Of a stretch of DNA of 64,000 nucleotides, positions 58,631-64,000 are shown in pieces. A program made the position numbers and the translations under genes. Numbering within the stretch: the stretch's first letter is position 1; every line of letters begins with the position of its first letter. This DNA is from a virus. The notes under the pieces are model-generated. The model saw only the letters and a program-made list of their open reading frames with translations, ran no database searches and was not told the origin of the DNA. Location: positions 78,811 to 142,810 of the IMG/VR virus record IMGVR_UViG_3300010885_050060. One strand, given 5' to 3'.

Positions 58631-58917
58631 TTACCGGAAATTTCTCCTAGGGGGAAAATTGAATATTACTGGAAATTTCTCCTAGGGGATTTTTAATATT
58701 ACTGGAAATAATATTATGAAGAATTTTTAATATTACTGGGAATATTATTATGGGAAATTTTTAATATTACTGGGAATAATATTACGAAGAATTTTTAATA
58801 TTACTGGAAATTTCTCCTAGGGGGATTTTTAATATTACTGGAAATTTCTTCTAGGGAATTATTGATAATATTAGGAAGGGTATTGGGGGAGGGATGATTG
58901 AGTATTACTGGGAATTT
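58631..58917. repeat. Iteron-like array, 34-bp period
   Basis: TTAC(C/T)GG(A/G)AAT elements start at 58631, 58666, 58699, 58733, 58767, 58801, 58835 and 58904, plus a degenerate one near 58870. The period is 33-35 bp. Several carry CTCCTAGGGGG. The element resembles the spacer motif of the early promoters. The rest of 58042-59256 has no convincing gene. Confidence 0.85.
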
Positions 58918-59034
58918 TTGAGGATTTTTGATATTATTTTTATTGGGAAAATTTTTTTTGGTGTGAGTATGATTGTGCATATATTTATGCGTATATGATG
59001 GGGGAGGGGAGGGGTAGGCAGATTTTGCCTATCA

Positions 59035-59166
59035 AAAGTTTTTGGAGGTGTCGAAAAATAAAAATTTGACACCTCCAAAACTTTGAAATTTTTGATGCGG
59101 AAATTTTTGCCTATCAAAAGTTTTTGGAGGTGTCGAAAAATAAAAATTTGACACCTCCAAAACTTT
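59035..59166. repeat. Two copies of a long hairpin repeat (third copy 62409-62455)
   Basis: Each copy has stem GGAGGTGTC/GACACCTCC extended by TTTT/AAAA and AAAG/CTTT, around a loop GAAAAATAAAAATTT. Copies: 59035-59084, 59117-59166 and 62409-62455. The latter two lie upstream of the promoters of rIIA and the LysM gene. Confidence 0.85.
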
Positions 59167-59218
59167 CCATGCTGTGGTTGCTCTCCCAAACTTTTTTTCA
59201 TGTTTCCAAAAATAGTTC

Positions 59219-59247
59219 TTGCTTTTACCAGAAATAAAAACTATTCT
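59219..59247 (+). promoter_or_regulatory. Early promoter for rIIA
   Basis: TTGCTT (59219-59224), 17-bp spacer with TTACCAGAAATAA, TATTCT (59242-59247). The ATG at 59257 is 9 nt further; no leader longer than a few bases. Confidence 0.65.
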
Positions 59248-59256
59248 ATTTGCCTT

Positions 59257-61224
59257 ATGAAATTGCAAACCGCCACAACAACAATCGAACAAATCGGAAA
59301 CATATCACAAGAGGCTCAATTCACGATGAAGACATCGAGAAAAGCCTTTCAGATTCTTTCTGACTTGTATAGTGATAAACCCCTCGCAATCGTTCGTGAA
59401 CTTGGAGCAAATGCCAAGGACGCAATGGTTGCTGCTGGTAAAGGAGATCAACCATTCCATGTTAAACTTCCCAATGCTCTGGAGCCTTGGATTGTTATTG
59501 AAGATATGGGAACTGGTATTTCCCATGAAGACATATACAATGTCTATACGAAATACTTTGAATCTACCAAGTCAGAATCAAATGATTTTGTGGGATGCCT
59601 CGGCTTGGGCAGCAAAAGCCCTTTCTGCTACTCGGATAACTTTTTGATCACTTCTACCCACCAAGGAGTCAAACGCATCTACAATGCCTTTTTCAGCCAA
59701 ACTGGAACTCCTGCCATTTCTTTGATGTCCACAGAGAATACAGATCAAGGCAATGGATTGGCAATTCAAATTCCTGTTAAGCTCGCAGATGTTGTCACCT
59801 TCTGCAATGCGGTTGCAAAAGCCTTTCGCTTCTTCAAGATCAAGCCTTCTATTAGTGGTGGGACTATTGATTGGAAGATCAACAAGATTATGTTTGAGGG
59901 TGAAGGATGGGAAGCTCACGAAGGTTTCACCTATGGGGAATGCTATGCAATCATGGGTGGCGTTACCTATCCTGTGGATCGTTACAAACTTTCACATGAG
60001 GCTCAAAACTTTTGTGCCAAGGGTGGAGTTGTCATGTATTTTGAGATCGGAGAATTGGATGTAACTCCTTCCCGCGAATCTCTTTCTTATGACGATGCAA
60101 CAATCAAATCACTTGAAAGCAAATTTGCCTTTATCAAGAAAGATTTTGAGGAAAAGCTGACCAATACTATCGAAGGCAAATCAAACCTTCTGGATGCACT
60201 TCGTTCACATTGGAATCTTTCTCACACCTTTGCTCATCTTACTACCAATTTTGACAATGTGAAATGGAGGGGCATTGAGCTTTCAAATCCTGCTCAACTC
60301 ATTTCAAAAATATCAAAGGGTGATGTTATGACTCATTCCTTTACAAAGTATTCTCGTTCCAAGTATCGGGAATCGGTTTTTGTTTCGATTGATACAAAAG
60401 CCAAGTGGTATGTCGATGACCTTGCAAAAGGAACAACAGCAAGGGTTAAACAACACCTTCGCAGCAACAACGACGATATGCTTTGCGTATTCAGCAAAGA
60501 AACATTCGATACTCTTGTCAATCATAAGGATGTAAACTATCGCTTCGATGCTTCGATGTTCATTCCAACTTCTACCCTGCCCAAGGTTGTCAATACTCCC
60601 AAGGGTGGAACGAGGACTCCCAAGGTTGGTTTCAATGTTTATACCTTTGGAACATCTTGGCACTCCCGATGGGATTCTGAAACCTTCAACCCTGCCAATG
60701 CTCCCAAATACTATATCGTAAAAGAGGGAAGCACATGGGATATTTCAATCAAAACAAACTTTGGAAAAATCAGCGGAAAGTCTGACTTGCGTTCTTTGCT
60801 TGGATATTTGAATCTCAAGGAATCTGATATTGTCATGGTATCCCCTCAAAACGAAAAGCATCTTGCCCCATTCTCAAAGAATATCAAAGATGCTGCCAAT
60901 GATATTAAAATTGACTTGGATGAAGATACGATTGCAACCGCACAGCATTATGCTAATGATACTTATCAAGATATTAAAAAGCATCCCACATTCAAGAAAC
61001 TGAAACAAGATTCTGATTTTGTGGTGTTTGTGAACAAAGTCTGTGCGGCTCATAATAGTGTGAAGAAATATAAAAACCTTTTGGGAATGTTTACTATGTC
61101 AAAGGGAAAGCCAGCAGTCCTTGATTCCCAATGCCCTATCACAAATCTTGTGTCAAAGCGTATGGGAAGATATGGATGGGAAGCAGAAGACATTCTAACC
61201 ATCCTCGAAAATTTCCAAAAATAA
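59257..61224 (+). CDS. rIIA: RIIA-like protein, GHKL ATPase fold
   Basis: 655 residues, against 725 for T4 rIIA. I chose MKLQTATTTIEQIG because the promoter overlaps the longer frame from 59200. The N-terminal GHKL ATP-binding fold shows ELGANAKDAMVAAG (N box), IEDMGTGISHEDI (G1) and CLGLGSKSPF (G2), all matching T4 rIIA. RIIA and RIIB act at the membrane in lysis inhibition and in exclusion by lambda Rex. The codon choice is less AT-rich than in the tail genes. rIIB follows 42 nt downstream with its own promoter. Confidence 0.93.
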   Translation: MKLQTATTTIEQIGNISQEAQFTMKTSRKAFQILSDLYSDKPLAIVRELGANAKDAMVAAGKGDQPFHVKLPNALEPWIVIEDMGTGISHEDIYNVYTKYFESTKSESNDFVGCLGLGSKSPFCYSDNFLITSTHQGVKRIYNAFFSQTGTPAISLMSTENTDQGNGLAIQIPVKLADVVTFCNAVAKAFRFFKIKPSISGGTIDWKINKIMFEGEGWEAHEGFTYGECYAIMGGVTYPVDRYKLSHEAQNFCAKGGVVMYFEIGELDVTPSRESLSYDDATIKSLESKFAFIKKDFEEKLTNTIEGKSNLLDALRSHWNLSHTFAHLTTNFDNVKWRGIELSNPAQLISKISKGDVMTHSFTKYSRSKYRESVFVSIDTKAKWYVDDLAKGTTARVKQHLRSNNDDMLCVFSKETFDTLVNHKDVNYRFDASMFIPTSTLPKVVNTPKGGTRTPKVGFNVYTFGTSWHSRWDSETFNPANAPKYYIVKEGSTWDISIKTNFGKISGKSDLRSLLGYLNLKESDIVMVSPQNEKHLAPFSKNIKDAANDIKIDLDEDTIATAQHYANDTYQDIKKHPTFKKLKQDSDFVVFVNKVCAAHNSVKKYKNLLGMFTMSKGKPAVLDSQCPITNLVSKRMGRYGWEAEDILTILENFQK

Positions 61225-61227
61225 ATC

Positions 61228-61256
61228 TTGCAATTACCAGAAATAATCTCTACTAT
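61228..61256 (+). promoter_or_regulatory. Early promoter for rIIB
   Basis: TTGCAA (61228-61233), 17-bp spacer with TTACCAGAAATAA, TACTAT (61251-61256); ATG 61267, 10 nt further. Shares GCCTTATGA at the start codon with rIIA. Confidence 0.65.
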
Positions 61257-61266
61257 TATCAGCCTT

Positions 61267-62313
61267 ATGAACACTACAAACAATGCAGTCACAATCACAG
61301 GAACAGGAAAAATCGCAGCGGTCGTCAATGGCAGACCATACTCGATTGCTTCTGATCATCCAAACTACAATCAAATCATTGGGGCTATCAAATCCCAAGA
61401 CTGGACTTCGTTCGTAACTCTTGCCGATGTTACAAGCCAAGTGAAACAATACACGACAACCGATGGAGTTGAGATCGTGGATGGAGCAGTCATCTATAAG
61501 GGTGAAGCAATTCACAATACTCTCACCAATCGAATCGTGAAGTTCATGGGTGAAGGTCTGCCCTTCCAACCCCTCGTAAGGTTCTTGGAAAATCTGATGA
61601 ACAATCCAAGCAAGCGAGCAGTGGATGAACTCTACACATTCTTGGAAGTCGGGGAACTTCCAATCACAGAGGATGGATGCTTTCTGGCATACAAGAATGT
61701 TCGTGCGGATTACATGGACATTCATTCGGGAACATTCAGCAACAAGATTGGTGATGTTTGCGAAATGCCTCGCAATCGGGTTTGCGATGATAGCGAACGC
61801 ACTTGCTCTGCGGGTCTTCACTTCTGTTCAATCGCATACCTTCCCCACTTCTCCGATAGTGATGGAGGACATACAATGATTGTGAAGATCAATCCTGCGG
61901 ATGTTGTTTCAATTCCAAAGGATTACAACAATACTAAAGGTCGGGCTTGCAAGTATGAAGTCATTGCAGAATACACCGAGGATTGGCGTTCCAAGCTCAA
62001 CAAAGGTGAAAGCGGATGGGATGCAGGTCTTTACACTTCTGATGGTGAAGACTATGAGCTTGATGAACTCGATGAGCTTGACGAAAATGAAAACGAAAAC
62101 GATTGCACCTACTCTCATCCAGATTGCGATGATTACCATTGCTTCTGCGAGGACAAGGATTATGGTTACAAACCCAATGGTCACAAGTTCCACAATGTTC
62201 GTGGAGCCGATGGAAAGTTTGTAAAGAAAGAAGAAGAAGGTTTAGGTAAGGTGGTTGGTGGATTGGTGAAGGCATTCAGCGATGCTCTCAACAAAGCAGG
62301 ATATATTCACTAA
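61267..62313 (+). CDS. rIIB: RIIB-like protein
   Basis: 348 residues from MNTTNNAVTITGTGKIAAV, against 312 for T4 rIIB. Matching blocks are PLVRFLENLMNNPSKRAVDE followed by LYTFLEVG, ITEDGCFLAYKNVR, MPRNRVCDDSERTCSAGLHF and DVVSIPKDYNNTKGRACKYE. The N-terminal helix-turn-helix of T4 rIIB is missing. The C-terminal extension is acidic and then His/Cys-rich (HPDCDDYHCFCEDKDYG). It is expected to work with RIIA. Confidence 0.93.
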   Translation: MNTTNNAVTITGTGKIAAVVNGRPYSIASDHPNYNQIIGAIKSQDWTSFVTLADVTSQVKQYTTTDGVEIVDGAVIYKGEAIHNTLTNRIVKFMGEGLPFQPLVRFLENLMNNPSKRAVDELYTFLEVGELPITEDGCFLAYKNVRADYMDIHSGTFSNKIGDVCEMPRNRVCDDSERTCSAGLHFCSIAYLPHFSDSDGGHTMIVKINPADVVSIPKDYNNTKGRACKYEVIAEYTEDWRSKLNKGESGWDAGLYTSDGEDYELDELDELDENENENDCTYSHPDCDDYHCFCEDKDYGYKPNGHKFHNVRGADGKFVKKEEEGLGKVVGGLVKAFSDALNKAGYIH

Positions 62314-62330
62314 TCGTTTCATAGGGAAAA

Positions 62331-62363
62331 ATCCCCACTCTCAAAAGGAGTGGGGATTTTTTT
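62331..62363 (+). terminator. Rho-independent terminator after rIIB
   Basis: ATCCCCACTC pairs with GAGTGGGGAT (62331-62340, 62348-62357), followed by TTTTTTT. Confidence 0.9.
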
Positions 62364-62507
62364 GTGCCTTGAAAAGTTTACCATTTCAAAAAACCCTTCC
62401 CGTAAAACTTTTTTGGAGGTGTCGAAAAATAAAAATTTGACACCTCCAAAACTTTCCGCACTGGATGAGTGCTGCGGTTGCGTTTTTCAAACCATCGAAA
62501 AAAGTTC

Positions 62508-62536
62508 TTGACCTTACCAGAAATTTCTGAGAGAAT
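62508..62536 (+). promoter_or_regulatory. Early promoter with full operator-like palindrome
   Basis: TTGACC (62508-62513), spacer TTACCAGAAATTTCTGA containing the palindrome CAGAAATTTCTG, GAGAAT (62531-62536); ATG 62545, 8 nt further. Confidence 0.6.
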
Positions 62537-62544
62537 TATTGTCT

Positions 62545-63099
62545 ATGAAATCTTATATGCAACAAATCAGCGACTTTGGTAGAGTAGTATCAGAGTATGA
62601 TGAGAATAAGCATATCCTTTCAAAAACAAAATCAATAAACGAAAAGGTAGATGCTCTGTGCAAAGCCATTGAGTATCTTAAACAAAGAGAAGAAGAAGAA
62701 TACGAAGAAGACGAAGAAGACGAAGAAGACGAAGAAGACGAAGAAGAAACACCATCAATAACATCAAGAATAATCAAATCTATGAAAATGCCTGTAATAA
62801 TAGTAGTAGCCGCACATCTGGCAGTGATCGGAGGAATAATGATTACTTCATCAAATTCCGCAAAAGCCAAGCAAATTTCTTCTGATAAAAAAGCATTGGA
62901 AGAATCATATAGTTATGCGAGTGTCGAAGACAAAGGAGAAAACGATTGGCCTAAACCAAAATTCCATGTAGTAACTTCCAAGGATACTTTTTATGGATTG
63001 GTAAAAAAGTATAAAGTCGATGCCAATAAATTCAAAGAAATAAACAAAATCAAAGACATCAATGTTCTGATTGATGGTAAAAAGCTAATCATACCATGA
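62545..63099 (+). CDS. Membrane-anchored LysM protein with acidic stalk
   Basis: 184 residues from MKSYMQQISDFGRVV; an earlier TTG at 62539 would fall at the promoter. Order: a coiled N-terminus, an acidic repeat tract (YEEDEEDEEDEEDEE) near 52-70, one membrane helix (MPVIIVVAAHLAVIGGIMI) near 84-103, and a C-terminal LysM domain (FHVVTSKDTFYGLVKKYKV) near 138-184. With the N-terminus in the cytoplasm the LysM would bind cell-wall peptidoglycan. Beside rIIA/B this suggests a role in lysis timing or superinfection. Confidence 0.75.
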   Translation: MKSYMQQISDFGRVVSEYDENKHILSKTKSINEKVDALCKAIEYLKQREEEEYEEDEEDEEDEEDEEETPSITSRIIKSMKMPVIIVVAAHLAVIGGIMITSSNSAKAKQISSDKKALEESYSYASVEDKGENDWPKPKFHVVTSKDTFYGLVKKYKVDANKFKEINKIKDINVLIDGKKLIIP

Positions 63100-63224
63100 C
63101 ACTCCAAGAAGTTCGCCAACGCAAGAAAGAGAGTAAGAAGACTTTAAGACATTTCTGGACAGCAGTATGCTTGGGAAATATTATATTACTCACAATGCTT
63201 GCGATTATTTCCTATAATCTTTGA
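63096..63224 (+). CDS. Small membrane protein coupled to the LysM gene
   Basis: 42 residues from MTLQEVRQRKKESKKTLRHF, with one C-terminal membrane helix (AVCLGNIILLTMLAIISYNL). The start overlaps the LysM stop (ATGA), so the two are coupled and may form a complex. A basic N-terminus would stay in the cytoplasm. Confidence 0.6.
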   Translation: MTLQEVRQRKKESKKTLRHFWTAVCLGNIILLTMLAIISYNL

Positions 63225-63234
63225 AAAATAGTTC

Positions 63235-63263
63235 TTGACTTTACCAGAAATTTCTGGAATAAT
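63235..63263 (+). promoter_or_regulatory. Early promoter with full operator-like palindrome, leadered
   Basis: TTGACT (63235-63240), spacer containing ACCAGAAATTTCTGG, AATAAT (63258-63263). Here the first good ATG is 76 nt downstream, unlike most others. Confidence 0.65.
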
Positions 63264-63339
63264 ATCGCCTCAATCAAACCACAACGAGCAAAGGAACGGA
63301 TGTTCTATCTTGCAAACTATCAACCCTAAAACAAATCAA

Positions 63340-63642
63340 ATGAAATATAAAACCTTCCCATTCACCATCACTATTGACGATGGTTTCAACGAACCTAAAA
63401 ATTTCAAAATGGAATTTGATGGTAGTGTTAGTATGCTCGATCTCATCAAAACCTTGGAAGAAAAATTCCAAGCTAAACCATCCATCGAGGAACTTCTTTC
63501 AGAAGCTATGGAACTGGCGAGCAAATCAATCACGCTTGCGGAGGATTATAGTGAATCCGAAAAGGTGAAATGCCTCGCAAAGAAGTTTGAAGAACTGGAA
63601 TGCAAAGTATGGGATATGGAAGAATCTATCTCCCAAAAATAG
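63340..63642 (+). CDS. Small protein of unknown function
   Basis: 100 residues from MKYKTFPFTITIDDGFNEPK. The first half is beta-rich and the second half is a charged helix (LLSEAMELASKSITLAEDYS). The frame extends upstream to 63235, but that region contains the promoter. It has a leader of about 70 nt, with no strong Shine-Dalgarno sequence. Function unknown. Confidence 0.55.
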   Translation: MKYKTFPFTITIDDGFNEPKNFKMEFDGSVSMLDLIKTLEEKFQAKPSIEELLSEAMELASKSITLAEDYSESEKVKCLAKKFEELECKVWDMEESISQK

Positions 63643-63679
63643 TAAAATCAACCAACAAAAAAAACAAACCAAAAACCAA

Positions 63680-64000
63680 ATGAAAACTAATATGTCATTC
63701 ACAGGAGATTTAGGACACAATCCTAAAATCATTGAAAAGTATAATCGAATTGCAAAAAGATTCGATGTAACCGAACTTCCAATCCTTTTAGAATCTTGGA
63801 TGGACGAAACCGATATGCACGATTTCGCAACTCATCTGGAAAATAGATACTATGCTAATTTCAATGAGTATGTGATCGAATACAACATTCGTTCTCTCTG
63901 TGGAACGAAAGCATATTCAGCAGTCATCATCGACAAGAAAGAGTTTGGATCAGATTTCGAGGATATGGTTTCTTACCACATAGCCCATGAGGTGAAAGAA
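63680..64000 (+). CDS. Hypothetical protein, 3' end outside window
   Basis: 107 residues visible from MKTNMSFTGDLGHNPKIIEK to the window edge. The sequence reads FDVTELPILLESWMDETDMH, then a mixed alpha/beta region. No family recognised. It follows the previous gene after 37 nt and probably shares its promoter. Confidence 0.6.
   Translation, partial: MKTNMSFTGDLGHNPKIIEKYNRIAKRFDVTELPILLESWMDETDMHDFATHLENRYYANFNEYVIEYNIRSLCGTKAYSAVIIDKKEFGSDFEDMVSYHIAHEVKE

Noticed and set aside
58118-58917. Regular repeats as a CRISPR array
   Set aside because: Repeats are short and inexact, intervals are not unique spacers of constant size, and no cas gene is near.

Overview
This window looks like part of the genome of a large, AT-rich, T4-related myovirus (a tailed phage with a contractile tail). 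The evidence is a set of recognisable T4-type proteins: major capsid protein (gp23), prohead core (gp22), prohead protease (gp21), portal (gp20), a gp4-type head-completion nuclease, a gp13-type neck protein, baseplate gp6 and gp25, clamp loader gp44, a probable small terminase gp16, and the rIIA/rIIB pair. No host gene, integrase or ribosomal gene is visible. The host cannot be named from this sequence.

Layout. 1-7258 (+): six tail-tip or fibre-type genes, the first running in from outside the window. 7251-13150 (-): a giant baseplate or tail protein, then gp6 and gp25. 13186-15666: a mixed-strand stretch with a structural gene, clamp loader, dUTPase-like protein and small terminase. 15768-30283 (-): the head module (gp23, gp22, core protein, gp21 carrying an intein, gp4, gp13), fibre and lectin-fold proteins, and portal. 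30321-45846 (-): four very large or adhesin-like virion proteins, including one with a VWA domain and one with an L-type lectin domain, plus a free-standing group I intron at about 40.64-40.92 kb. 45901-50705 (+): small genes, a nucleotide-sugar reductase and an AT-hook protein. 50.6-52.65 kb: an RNA region with at least seven tRNAs and about 0.7 kb of structured non-coding sequence. 52.7-58.0 kb: small accessory genes, several sharing an N-terminal peptide like the T4 capsid-targeting signal, plus an HNH endonuclease. 58.1-59.2 kb: a non-coding repeat region that could be a replication origin. 59257-64000 (+): rIIA, rIIB, a LysM membrane protein and small early genes, with the window ending inside a gene.

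Expression logic. Two promoter classes recur. Early-type promoters (TTGAC, 16-17 bp, TAnnnT) often carry the element TTACCAGAAATTTCTG in the spacer. Late-type promoters match the T4 TATAAATA/TAAATATTA box. In both classes the start ATG usually sits only a few bases after the promoter, so the first gene of most transcripts should be leaderless. Downstream genes are often joined by ATGA overlaps, which suggests translational coupling.

The most unusual content is the tRNA region. It holds a tRNA-Leu(UAA) with a group I intron at the position known from cyanobacteria and plastids, a tRNA-Ser(GCU) whose anticodon is split by a 50-nt insertion too short for any known ribozyme, a tRNA-Arg(UCU) whose D-loop lies after the anticodon arm, a tRNA with a UAU anticodon and a long variable arm, and a tRNA-Tyr with a non-canonical T-loop. 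The structured non-coding RNA flanks that tRNA-Tyr.
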